Below, piece after piece: positions 15,686 to 23,349 of a stretch of DNA of 64,000 nt. Within the stretch, counting starts at the first letter, position 1. Every line of letters starts with the position of its first letter. The stretch lies in the NCBI GenBank assembly GCA_017397925.1, contig JAFQHO010000072.1:1-64000 (forward strand), given 5' to 3'. The translations under genes were made by a program, and so were the position numbers. This stretch comes from Ruminococcus sp. Its GTDB lineage: Bacteria > Bacillota > Clostridia > Oscillospirales > Ruminococcaceae. The notes below the pieces were generated by a model that searched no databases, was not told the DNA's origin, and saw only the letters and a list, made by a program, of their open reading frames with translations.

Positions 15686-16627
15686 TTACTTTGTGTGCTT
15701 ATCCAAAAAGCTGCCGTACTCACCGGACACGTACTCCTCATACGCACCGGCGATCTTCTCGATATGCTTGCTGACGGCGCTCGGTGTCTTGAATCCCACA
15801 GCGGCGGCAATGTCCTTGAGTGAACTGCCGTCCATTCGCATCCGCAGGATTTGCTTGTCCTGCTCCGTCAGTCTTCGCTCGAACTGTTCAATGCCGATCT
15901 TTTGCAGCACCTTTGTTTCAAACTCCGCTTCGGGGTTTGGAATGTCGAACAGCATTTCGCCGTCGATCATAGCGCCGGTTTCTGCGATTTCTTCGATAGA
16001 GAGGTGCTTGTGATTTCTGTTATGATACCACGAACGGTTAAAGTCCCGCTTGTGGACGCTGGAGCCACTGTAATCATCGGGATTGCGGTTTTTCCAGAAC
16101 TCATCGATCATTGGCTGCCAGTTTTCCTCGGCAACGATCATGTCCGTGAGATTGCCGATCAAATTACTGAACTGCTGATAAGTGAGCCAGGGATGCTCGC
16201 CATCTCTGTCCATCAGAAACAGCCGTTGGAAGCTCCAATCCATTTCCGTCTCAAACTTCTTGCGGAAATGCTTGATGATTTCATAGGACAGCCGCCAGAG
16301 AGGAAAGTCACCGGAGTAATTCTTCCAATCACCGGGAACATCCTTGTATGTGCCGTTCTTGCTCGGCACTTGGAAGAATTGCCACGCAGACCACGCAAAG
16401 CAGTCCCATACGAGCAGCAGGAACATATCATTTTCAATAATTTTCATGCTGTCGGGATCGTCAAGCAATTCATAGATGTTTCTCGGCAAGGACAGCGCAG
16501 GGGGATACTTCTCGACAAGCTCTCTCGGCAGCGCATAGAACAGCGTCAGCCATGAAAGATTGCTCTCTTGGGGTATTTCGATAATGCCATCGGGCACGAC
16601 GGCGAAGAAGCTGTAGCGTAGGCTCAT
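15686..16627 (-). CDS. Sigma-70 region 4-like element regulator
   Basis: A 313-residue protein starting MSLRYSFFAVVPDGIIE. Its C-terminal part (about 245-300) has a sigma region 4-like HTH: FERRLTEQDKQILRMRMDGSSLKDIAAAVGFKTPSAVSKHIEKI. The N-terminal 240 residues are rich in Trp and Phe and have no known domain. Proteins of this form are widespread in conjugative elements of gut Clostridia and are thought to control element genes. ATG 16,627 was chosen from the spacing (10 bases) to GGGAG. Just upstream lie four 49-bp palindromic units. Confidence 0.75.
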   Translation of the reverse strand: MSLRYSFFAVVPDGIIEIPQESNLSWLTLFYALPRELVEKYPPALSLPRNIYELLDDPDSMKIIENDMFLLLVWDCFAWSAWQFFQVPSKNGTYKDVPGDWKNYSGDFPLWRLSYEIIKHFRKKFETEMDWSFQRLFLMDRDGEHPWLTYQQFSNLIGNLTDMIVAEENWQPMIDEFWKNRNPDDYSGSSVHKRDFNRSWYHNRNHKHLSIEEIAETGAMIDGEMLFDIPNPEAEFETKVLQKIGIEQFERRLTEQDKQILRMRMDGSSLKDIAAAVGFKTPSAVSKHIEKIAGAYEEYVSGEYGSFLDKHTK

Positions 16628-16660
16628 GTGGTTCATCTCCCTTCGATTGTCATTTGCTGT

Positions 16661-16917
16661 GTTACGGATAGTGTAAGTTACCAACTTGGGAACTTGGCTC
16701 ATCCGTAACAATTTTGCTGAAAGTGAAAAGTCTCATTTTCGGACTGTTCGTTACGGTTAGGCGAGTGGGCAAAATGTCCACTTACGGTAACTGTAACAAC
16801 AGTACCGCTGCTGTTTTGGCGGTGGTCATTTTGACCACTACCATTAGCCGTAACATTTTACGATTTCCGTTACGCTTATTCCAAGTTGTCAACTTGACAA
16901 CTTGCCTTATCCGTAAC
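16661..16917. repeat. Four 48-49-bp palindromic units with constant outer arms
   Basis: Unit A (16,661-16,709) has outer arms GTTACGGAT / ATCCGTAAC and an inner palindrome at 16,675-16,695. Unit D (16,869-16,917) has outer GTTAC / GTAAC and inner CAAGTTGTCAA-C-TTGACAACTTG at 16,882-16,904. In both, inner and outer palindromes share one centre. Unit B (16,750-16,797) has inner AGTGGGCA / TGTCCACT. Unit C (about 16,806-16,854) has inner GTGGTCA / TGACCAC and a decayed left arm. Inner arms differ between the A/D and B/C types while pairing is kept. Unit D overlaps the end of a zinc-ribbon frame. Confidence 0.8.
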
Positions 16918-17112
16918 GCTTCCGCGGTATGCTTTCTGTCGGCAGGCATTGCAGCAGTATTTGGCATCTGACCGCTTCGGCGTAAAAGGCTTGCCGCAGG
17001 TCTGACAGATGCGGTCTTTTCTTGCATGCTTTCGCCGCCACTTTAATTCCTTTTGATAACCTCGATTGCCGCACAGGGAGTACAGACAATATTTCTTGGT
17101 TTCGATCTGCGT
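16876..17112 (-). pseudogene. Zinc-ribbon frame without a start codon
   Basis: This open frame of 78 codons clearly encodes a zinc finger: DRICQTCGKPFTPKRSDAKY then CCNACRQKAYRG. No ATG, GTG or TTG precedes the finger. The frame begins inside the upstream zinc-ribbon gene. A minus-one shift near its end (at ATC AAA AGG) would join the two into one protein with two zinc ribbons. Either a one-base frameshift broke an originally longer gene, or recoding is used. A third frame across the same DNA is low-complexity and not credible. Confidence 0.6.
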
Positions 17113-17246
17113 TTAAACACCCTGCCGCAGCCTTTGCAGTAAATCTTTCTGACGGCAAGATCAGGACATTCGCCGGAAACTTTTTTCTCGTATAGGCTTT
17201 TAAGGTAGTCTTGATTGTAATATTCCCATTCGCCGTTCCAAATCAT
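17043..17246 (-). CDS. Small zinc-ribbon protein of the element
   Basis: A 67-residue protein starting MIWNGEWEYY (TTGGAGG lies 8 bases upstream of the ATG). Its C-terminal half is a zinc ribbon: IYCKGCGRVFKRRSKPRNIVCTPC, two CxxC pairs 17 residues apart. It overlaps the start-less zinc-ribbon frame at 16,876-17,112 by about 70 bases. It may bind DNA as a small regulator; the exact role is unknown. Confidence 0.7.
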   Translation of the reverse strand: MIWNGEWEYYNQDYLKSLYEKKVSGECPDLAVRKIYCKGCGRVFKRRSKPRNIVCTPCAAIEVIKRN

Positions 17247-17454
17247 TCGTACATCCTCCAAAGCAAATATTAAGAGATATTTCCATCCCCCTCTATAACA
17301 GAGGGTACGAGAAGGCTCATTTTTTTCCAACTTCTCAAAAATTTTTTGAAATTTCTTAGATTTTTACGATTGACATCGGAATCGAAGCGAAAGAAACGAT
17401 TTTATCATTATTATACAGGAAAAATGTGAATAAATCTATTATTTCTAATAAGGG

Positions 17455-17501
17455 CAAAAAATTAAGTGGTATCCGAACCACCAAAGGCTCGGATACCACT
17501 T
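17455..17501 (-). terminator. Terminator after the 81-residue element protein
   Basis: AAGTGGTATCCGA / TCGGATACCACTT is a perfect 13-bp stem. On the minus strand it is followed by AATTTTTT. It ends transcription of the gene at 17,510-17,755. Confidence 0.88.
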
Positions 17502-17509
17502 CGGTCAGG

Positions 17510-17755
17510 TCAGTCAAGAGGCTTGTATTCGGTTACTGCTTTGAGATAAGCTTCGGGATCACCGTTCAGCACAAGGTCAGCATATTCAAGCGGTGCGTTG
17601 TAGATCAGATAGTCAAGCTCTGACCGCTGATACATATTGTCGGCAACTTCATTCTCCACGGCGATAGTATCAATGGCAATCATGCTACCGTCGCTGAATT
17701 TAAGCTCCACACAGCAGTTATCCATATTGTAGGCACAAGATACAAGGTGTTTCAT
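17510..17755 (-). CDS. Small conserved element protein (DUF6061-like)
   Basis: An 81-residue protein of the type often found near one end of conjugative elements in Clostridia. The pattern is MDNCCVELKFSDGSMIAIDT followed by an acidic helical part with SELDYLIYNAPLEYADLVL. GGAGGTAAAACCCT precedes the ATG. It is the outermost element gene, about 60 bases from the right terminal repeat. It has its own terminator, so it is a separate transcription unit. Function unknown. Confidence 0.72.
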   Translation of the reverse strand: MKHLVSCAYNMDNCCVELKFSDGSMIAIDTIAVENEVADNMYQRSELDYLIYNAPLEYADLVLNGDPEAYLKAVTEYKPLD

Positions 17756-17809
17756 AGGGTTTTACCTCCAAAATTTGATTATTGGAAGTATCGTAAGCGT
17801 GGGTTTTGA

Positions 17810-17836
17810 AAGCGGTATCTTTAACTATGTGAAACC
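17810..17836 (-). repeat. Right terminal inverted repeat of the 12.2-kb element
   Basis: Read inward from the border, TAGTTAAAGATA occupies bases 10-21, exactly as at the left end. The flanking GG (17,837-17,838) matches the GG beside the left border. Confidence 0.8.
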
Positions 17837-17955
17837 CCGGACTCCCATTTATACACTGCACCGACTGTAACACCAAGCGCTTCAGCAAGTTGCTCTTGTG
17901 TAAAAGAATGCTGCTTTCGGAGCATCTTTATATTTTCTGCAATTTTAATTTTCAT
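17821..17955 (-). pseudogene. 5' part of the split XRE-TPR regulator gene
   Basis: It encodes [20 protein letters not shown], then [20 protein letters not shown], a complete Cro/C1 HTH, and then four residues of element-derived sequence and a stop. AAGGGAG precedes the ATG and a promoter lies upstream. The natural continuation (QSLPEVKLIMELADLF) lies at 5,592 and below. A 44-residue HTH peptide could still be made from this fragment. Confidence 0.92.
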
Positions 17956-17985
17956 CTGCCTACTCCCTTTCGTTAGTATGGTTAT

Positions 17986-18014
17986 ATTTTAACACAGATT
18001 CCTGATTTTTTCAA
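17986..18014 (-). promoter_or_regulatory. Promoter of the split XRE regulator gene
   Basis: On the minus strand TTGAAA (18,009-18,014) and TAAAAT (17,986-17,991) are 17 bp apart, about 30 bases before the ATG. Confidence 0.6.
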
Positions 18015-18331
18015 CCTACTTCCTATATAATTTTCATGGTATTTTTTATACTACTGGTATGGGTTGAAGTTATCCATAAAGTAAGTGAAAAATAAAATCG
18101 ATCCTATAAAAAGCTTAAGCCCCGCCGATACTGGCGAGGCTTATTGAATAATAAGTATTAAAAGGAAGGAAAAAAGTTACGGCATGACGTTGGAACAATA
18201 GTGTCAGATATTACTCCGCATCCAGCACGTTTATCTGAGCAGTTGATATTACCCTTGCCATCTCTGTAAAAAATTTTGTTTTTATAAAGAAATTGCGGAC
18301 ACTTGGACACAAGAAAAATTTATAATCATTT
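18015..18331. other. Intergenic junction between two elements
   Basis: No gene is seen. The stretch holds a hairpin AAGCCTCGCC / GGCGGGGCTT (18,117-18,142), followed on the minus strand by AAGCTTTTTAT and so probably a terminator, and the second copy of GGACACTTGGACAC at 18,297-18,310. It probably contains the left border of the second mobilizable element. Confidence 0.5.
18297..18310. repeat. 14-bp repeat GGACACTTGGACAC, copy 2
   Basis: Exact match to 3,561-3,574. It lies 22 bases beyond the stop of the 523-residue minus-strand gene and may mark an element end or an arm-type integrase site. Confidence 0.5.
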
Positions 18332-19903
18332 TTATCGCAATCGAATTATAATAGCATATACTTCATTAACAAGCTCATCGATAAGCTCATTTATCTTTTT
18401 TATATTTACTTCAATCAATTCATAAGGAGTGTTTTTATAATTCCCACTATCGATCAATTTATATTCATTTTCCACATCAAGCTGAACATACCTAATCTCT
18501 TCTTTAAAATTGTTTATTGCTTCATTTATTATTTCATATAAAAATTGATCATCCTGATAATTTGAAAGGGCATACCTATCAAAAAACTTTTTTTCAAAAA
18601 AAGACAAATGCATATCAAATTCTATATCACAAATAATTACTTTTTCAATTCTTCTTCTATGTTCAATTAAATTCTTTAAGCTATACTCTTTATCATTCTC
18701 TAAACCATTTACTTGTAATTCATACAATAATTCAGCGTAAGACGTAAACTCTTTTTCAAATTCTGCTATACGTTCATCATCTTTTTCATCATAAGTATAA
18801 TCTTTATATTCAGCTGGGACCTTACCACAAGATTCATCATAATATTTAGTAAGTATTTTTTTTATATTATCTTGTATTTCTGATATTTTATCTTCCTCAA
18901 GTTCAAATTCATTTTGCCCTTTATACAATCTTCTTATTGTTTTTAGTTCTTCATCGCTGAATTCTTCTAAATTGATAGGTTTCAAACCTTCACTATATCT
19001 AAGCAATACTTTGTCATTTTTATCTTCCATGTAATAAACATCGTCTAATTGTGCATGTTTATACAAAAGTTTTTCTTCATAATTCTTGTTTCTCCACGAT
19101 AAACCGATATGTTCAGTTTGAGATTTATAAAATTCATTACATAAGCTTTTAAAATTCAATTGCGATTTAGGTAGATAAAGTTTTCTATAGCAAACGTTAT
19201 CTTCATCAAAATAATAAATATCTCTAATAATTCTTTTTATAGCTTTAATAACAGCCTGCTTTAAATCTATTTGTGTATTATACGTCGAGGGCACCACTCT
19301 AGTCAAATCATTACTCGCTTGCAAAATAGTACCTATTTTTATGTCATCTTCCCCATAGGTTCTTCCAATAATCATTTTCGTAATTTGATCAATTTTACTT
19401 AGAATGCTATTCGACAATCCCCACATGAAATTATCATAATTCTTTGCATACGAAATAGCCAGACGTTTTAATGACTTTTTAGTTTGGTTCAAGATATCGT
19501 TTATTGTATTTACATGCTCTGGATCACAATATTGAACTATTAACTTATATTCGTATTCGTTGAGCTGATCCATTGCTTCACCTATTAATGGTGCGAGCAT
19601 TTTTTTAATGTTTAAACTTGATACACCATTCTTTTGGGCTCTTCCATCAATTGGTTCATCTATTTCAAGTTTTAATAATAGAAGCAATAATCCTTTGATT
19701 TCGAATCTAAACATAAAATCAGATTTTTTCTTAGAACTTATAGCATGATATATTCTTTTTCCTTCAAAATACTTCTCCTCAATCAAATTTATACATTTTC
19801 TGATTTTTACCTCTCCGCAATTCAAGTAATTACTTATTTGCTTGTCAGCCATTATTTCTTTAAATGTATAATCGATTGTTCTAATTGTTTTAATTTTTTC
19901 CAT
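18332..19903 (-). CDS. Unknown 523-residue protein, AT-rich accessory gene
   Basis: A long, mainly helical, Lys/Ile/Asn-rich protein with no membrane segment and no motif that I recognise. The N-terminal 60 residues look like a winged-helix or HTH (EIMADKQISNYLNCGEVKIRK). A stretch of leucines (GLLLLLLKLEID) lies at about 72-83. The middle is charged coiled-coil-like. Base composition is more AT-rich than its neighbours, which suggests recent transfer. It is transcribed away from the excisionase-integrase genes in the position where mobile elements often carry defence or regulatory cargo. That role is not shown by the sequence. Confidence 0.7.
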   Translation of the reverse strand: MEKIKTIRTIDYTFKEIMADKQISNYLNCGEVKIRKCINLIEEKYFEGKRIYHAISSKKKSDFMFRFEIKGLLLLLLKLEIDEPIDGRAQKNGVSSLNIKKMLAPLIGEAMDQLNEYEYKLIVQYCDPEHVNTINDILNQTKKSLKRLAISYAKNYDNFMWGLSNSILSKIDQITKMIIGRTYGEDDIKIGTILQASNDLTRVVPSTYNTQIDLKQAVIKAIKRIIRDIYYFDEDNVCYRKLYLPKSQLNFKSLCNEFYKSQTEHIGLSWRNKNYEEKLLYKHAQLDDVYYMEDKNDKVLLRYSEGLKPINLEEFSDEELKTIRRLYKGQNEFELEEDKISEIQDNIKKILTKYYDESCGKVPAEYKDYTYDEKDDERIAEFEKEFTSYAELLYELQVNGLENDKEYSLKNLIEHRRRIEKVIICDIEFDMHLSFFEKKFFDRYALSNYQDDQFLYEIINEAINNFKEEIRYVQLDVENEYKLIDSGNYKNTPYELIEVNIKKINELIDELVNEVYAIIIRLR

Positions 19904-20063
19904 TTTTCCTCCATTTAAATTCTATTAATTATCGAAATTAACAAACGAATTGCTTGATGCAACTATTCATTTTTCGGTGTATAATATTATTGTAATCTTG
20001 AACAGCGCTGAAAATGCATTACAAAATAGAAATTTGAAAATTTAATGCGAAAGGACGAGTCAC

Positions 20064-20270
20064 ATGGAAAAGAAAAAGCTGTGCCTTACCGCAGTTGAGC
20101 TTTCTGAAATGACAGGATTGTCCTTGTCTATGGTTAGAAAGTTAACACGCTGCGGTGAGGTACCGCACATAAGAATTGGTCAACGAATCCTGTATCCACT
20201 CACAGGAATTGAAGACTGGATTAGTAAAACCACTATCACGGAAAGAAAGGAGAGAGATAAAAATGTCTAA
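20064..20270 (+). CDS. Excisionase (HTH, MerR-like)
   Basis: A 68-residue protein with the excisionase pattern CLTAVELSEMTGLSLSMVRK, then GEVPHIRIGQRILYPLTGIEDWI. AAAGGA precedes the start and a TATAAT box lies at 19,980. The stop overlaps the integrase start by 8 bases, a typical xis-int coupling. It would favour excision of the second element. Confidence 0.88.
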   Translation: MEKKKLCLTAVELSEMTGLSLSMVRKLTRCGEVPHIRIGQRILYPLTGIEDWISKTTITERKERDKNV

Positions 20271-21456
20271 AGCTGCAAACGGCGAGGGAACGAAATATAA
20301 GCTTGCTGACGGAAAATGGAGTGCTGCAATTCACGTTCCTTTGCCTGACGGCACGAAGCACCGTACATACCATAAATTCCGCACTCGTAAGGAGGCAGAT
20401 GAGTGGTTGTCGAAAATGAAAACAGAGATAAGGGCGGGCAAACCCGTCCTGTGCTCGAATCAGACCTTTGGCGACTATGTGGAGCAGTGGTATTATAAAT
20501 ACGGCTCCATATCCATCCGTGACAGCACAAAAATGAATTACCTCGGCTACCTACGCCACATTCAGCGGCACAGGGTAAGAAATGTCAAATTGAAAAATCT
20601 GACAACAGATCACCTGCAAGAATTTATAGTTTTTCTGCAAAATGCTGGACGGTTGGACACTGGACAATCTCTCAGTCCTAAAACCATGCATAACATAATC
20701 AATATGATTCACAAGTCTCTTGAACACGCAGTCGGACGTCAGCTTATATATCACAACCCAGCAGATTACGTTGAACTCCCCCGTGTCGTTACGCCTGGTA
20801 TCAGAGTACTGACAGAAACTGAAATAGGCGAATTTGTAACAGCTATGGAGGGTGACAGCCTCCAGGTAGCATTGATCATGATGCTGTTCTGTGCTCTTAG
20901 ACTCGGTGAGTGCTGTGCACTTACACATGATGATGTACGCTACGAGAATGGAATATACTCTCTCAATGTTGCGAAATCGTTGAACAGAGTTACCAACTTC
21001 GAAGCTCAGGACGGAGAGCCTAAGACAGTGCTTAGAGTTCAAGAGACCAAGACATCTAAGGGCAATCGACAAGTACCGCTGCTTCCAGAGGTCGCTGAAA
21101 AAGTCTTGGCACACATTCAGTGGCAGAAGGAGCAGGCTCAAAAGTCCTACGGTATGTACGAGACTAACCCATATCTCGTATCAAACGAGCTGGGACACTT
21201 TCTCGATCCTGGAACGGTACGCAAGAAGCTCAAAGCTGTTGCCGAATCTATCGGCATTACGAACTTTCACCCGCATTGTCTGCGTCATACCTATGCATCG
21301 CAGGCTATAAAGGCTGGAGTTCCACTCCTATACCTGAGCGATATACTGGGACACGAGAACACTGCGTTCACGGCAAAAGTATATGTATCGATTGATCTCG
21401 AAGGTCGGGCAAAGGCTCAGTCAGCAATGTCTGAACTTGTAAAAAAATCATTATAA
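20263..21456 (+). CDS. Tyrosine recombinase / integrase of the second element
   Basis: An N-terminal AP2-like domain (GEGTKYKLADGKWSAAIHVP), a SAM-like core-binding domain and a catalytic domain are present. Catalytic residues are Arg in FCALRLGECCAL, HxxR in HCLRHTYASQ, His in LGHENTAFT and Tyr in KVYVSID. The ATG at 20,263 has GGAGAG upstream and overlaps the excisionase stop. It is related to, but clearly different from, the integrase at 2,320 (both share LSPKTMHN). Confidence 0.93.
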   Translation: MSKAANGEGTKYKLADGKWSAAIHVPLPDGTKHRTYHKFRTRKEADEWLSKMKTEIRAGKPVLCSNQTFGDYVEQWYYKYGSISIRDSTKMNYLGYLRHIQRHRVRNVKLKNLTTDHLQEFIVFLQNAGRLDTGQSLSPKTMHNIINMIHKSLEHAVGRQLIYHNPADYVELPRVVTPGIRVLTETEIGEFVTAMEGDSLQVALIMMLFCALRLGECCALTHDDVRYENGIYSLNVAKSLNRVTNFEAQDGEPKTVLRVQETKTSKGNRQVPLLPEVAEKVLAHIQWQKEQAQKSYGMYETNPYLVSNELGHFLDPGTVRKKLKAVAESIGITNFHPHCLRHTYASQAIKAGVPLLYLSDILGHENTAFTAKVYVSIDLEGRAKAQSAMSELVKKSL

Positions 21457-21500
21457 AACAATCTATGGGCGGGTGTAATGCCCGCCAGAAAGGAACTTTT

Positions 21501-22874
21501 ATGACTTCAATTGCATTTGTAATTACAGCAGTCCTTGTCGGGATTACGCTCATTCGCATTACTGAAAAGGACGTCGCTACACAGCTCACTCGCGATATCA
21601 CTCGTCTCGGCATACTTAAATTTGACAGTGAGACGGCATATATCAACGTCAAGACACACTGGCAAAAAATCAGTCGTGTAGATCTGCTTAAGGTAATTCG
21701 TAATCTTATCGTTCCCGAAGACAGATACGAAGTTAGCAGTAGAGTGATCGCTGAGGTTGCAAAACGTCTCGCTGAAGATATTTCTCTTCAATTCAGCATT
21801 GAGGCGGCAAATACGGTACAGGAATACCTAATAAATTTCAAAAACGGAGTTTACAACATCCTTACCAGTGAATTCACCACGGATCGCAGTAAATGGGTTT
21901 TTGATTATGTTCTCAACGTTAACTACACAGAACATTGTACCGAAAAGGACTGTCCAGTGTTCATAAAGTTTATCCGTACATCAGCTGGACTTGAGAATCT
22001 TCAGTGCATACTTATATCATTGGGTTTCGGCATTTCCTCACTCAATGGTGTCAAGAAGGCGGTATTCTTATTCGGCGAAACTGATGGTGGAAAATCCACT
22101 CTTCTGGACTTTCTTGGCACCGCCGTGGCTCCTGAGCTTGTCTCCAACGTAAATTTTCAGCAGTTGTCGAACGGATACTTTGTAATACAGCTTCTTGGTA
22201 AAAAGCTAAATATATCATACGATAATAGTTCCAAGGCAATGGATAATGAGCAGATGTTCAAGTCAATTGTTGCTTGCGAACGCATCAGTGCAAGAGCGCT
22301 CAGGGAGAACCCGGTTCAGTTTGTTCCTACAGCAAAACTGTTCTTTGCATCCAATAAACCATATACATATAAGAACCCGGATCTGGCGTTATATCGCCGT
22401 ATGGTGTTCATCCCGTTCGAGTACAGTGTTCGTCCAGAAGATCAGGATAAAGAGCTCCTCCAGAAACTTGAGCAGGAACGCGATTTTGTTTTTTCCTTAG
22501 CAGCCAGAACATTGAAAGGCTTCGTTGAGTCTGGCTACAATTTCAAAATGTCGCCGAAGGCACAGGCATACCTCGAAAGCCGTATTGCAGCACTTCACTC
22601 CGTAGACGGTTTCTTAGAGGACCGTACCGTCGTTGATGAGAAAGGCTCGGTATCTAATGCATCTCTATACGAAACATACAAGCTCTGGTGTAACGAGAAT
22701 GCTTTAGACGCTGTTGACAAGGCAGAATTCAAGGAAAGCGTACTTGCTTTTAACCCCAATATCGACTATAAAAAAATCGGTCCGCGCAACAAGAGAGTCT
22801 GGGGCTTCAAAGGCATCCGTCTCAAGACCTCAGATGAACTTATTGATCCAGATGATAAGAACGAGGTAAAGTAA
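21501..22874 (+). CDS. D5/P4-type replication helicase (primase C-terminal)
   Basis: The helicase domain has a Walker A motif at FLFGETDGGKSTLLDFLG and the SF3-type segment KLFFASNKPY, then DLALYRRMVFIPFE. A D5_N-like region precedes it (VQEYLINFKNGVYNI). The N-terminal primase domain found in full-length P4 alpha-type proteins is absent; instead there is a short hydrophobic start. Such proteins replicate integrative mobilizable elements. The ATG at 21,501 was chosen for its AAAGGA site. It follows the integrase by 44 bases. Confidence 0.85.
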   Translation: MTSIAFVITAVLVGITLIRITEKDVATQLTRDITRLGILKFDSETAYINVKTHWQKISRVDLLKVIRNLIVPEDRYEVSSRVIAEVAKRLAEDISLQFSIEAANTVQEYLINFKNGVYNILTSEFTTDRSKWVFDYVLNVNYTEHCTEKDCPVFIKFIRTSAGLENLQCILISLGFGISSLNGVKKAVFLFGETDGGKSTLLDFLGTAVAPELVSNVNFQQLSNGYFVIQLLGKKLNISYDNSSKAMDNEQMFKSIVACERISARALRENPVQFVPTAKLFFASNKPYTYKNPDLALYRRMVFIPFEYSVRPEDQDKELLQKLEQERDFVFSLAARTLKGFVESGYNFKMSPKAQAYLESRIAALHSVDGFLEDRTVVDEKGSVSNASLYETYKLWCNENALDAVDKAEFKESVLAFNPNIDYKKIGPRNKRVWGFKGIRLKTSDELIDPDDKNEVK

Positions 22875-22919
22875 AATGAATTATAATAATATTGGCTATA
22901 GACCCAGGGATGACTGGAT

Positions 22920-22935
22920 TTACGTAAGTACGTAA
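22920..22935. repeat. Palindrome TTACGTA-AG-TACGTAA upstream of the mob genes
   Basis: A perfect 7-bp inverted repeat with a 2-bp centre lies in the 140-bp gap between the helicase and mobilization genes. It is a candidate part of oriT or a regulator site for the second element. Confidence 0.5.
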
Positions 22936-23014
22936 TGACGATAATAGCAAGATTCCGTGCTGTAATGACAGTACTGATACACCATTAAAACTATATATAA
23001 AGGAGATCATAAAT

Positions 23015-23347
23015 ATGGCAGATTTTAAAACGTTTCAGATGAAAATGTACGGCAATGAAGATGAGAAACTTTCTCGTCTTGCGAAAATCGCCCATACTGA
23101 TAAGACCACTTATGCCAAACATCGTATTTTTTCTGATGAAAAAATGATAATCCTCGACAAATCTAATTACATCTCTCGTATGCTTATAGAAATAAGTGAC
23201 CAGTTGAGAGGTGCCGAGCGTGATAAGAAGCTTTCCAACGAACTTATCACAAAAACTTACTTAAAGCTTTGTGATATCGAAAGTGCATTTATCTCCATCA
23301 GCAAGGAATTAACAGACTTCAAATCGCAGCAGGAAGGCGGTGAATAA
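23015..23347 (+). CDS. Relaxosome accessory protein (MobC-like)
   Basis: A 110-residue protein with an N-terminal ribbon-helix-helix-like part (FKTFQMKMYGNEDEKLSRLAKIAHTDKTTYAK) and a long C-terminal helix, as in MobC/RHH accessory proteins. It is encoded 2 bases upstream of the relaxase gene with a strong AAGGAG site. It presumably binds oriT to help the relaxase nick the DNA. Confidence 0.75.
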   Translation: MADFKTFQMKMYGNEDEKLSRLAKIAHTDKTTYAKHRIFSDEKMIILDKSNYISRMLIEISDQLRGAERDKKLSNELITKTYLKLCDIESAFISISKELTDFKSQQEGGE

Positions 23348-23349
23348 TA

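Larger units (their letters stand above)
5595..17836. mobile_element. Mobilizable element carrying a RiPP operon, recombinase truncated
   Basis: The limits are set by the split regulator gene. The host frame is restored if 5,595-17,836 is removed with one copy of the flanking GG (5,593-5,594 and 17,837-17,838). The two ends align without gaps as inverted repeats around TAGTTAAAGATA, starting nine bases inside each border. A 2-bp duplication and a serine recombinase gene at the left end match Tn4451/Tn5397-like elements, although those use GA rather than GG. Contents: serine recombinase remnant, relaxase, oriT, a mobilization protein, the RiPP operon, then conjugative-element genes (excisionase-like, sigma-like, zinc ribbons). 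The recombinase lacks its catalytic half, so autonomous excision is unlikely. Confidence 0.88.

Noticed and set aside
15850-16555. Plus-strand frame of 234 codons opposite the sigma-like gene
   Set aside because: Antisense shadow without ribosome site or domain pattern.
16782-17027. 81-residue minus-strand frame across the palindromic units
   Set aside because: It overlaps a better zinc-finger frame, has a low-complexity composition and would translate the palindromes.
20640-20670. Third copy of the GGACAC-type repeat inside the second integrase gene
   Set aside because: The match (TTGGACACTGGAC) is partial and explained by coding sequence for RLDTGQ.
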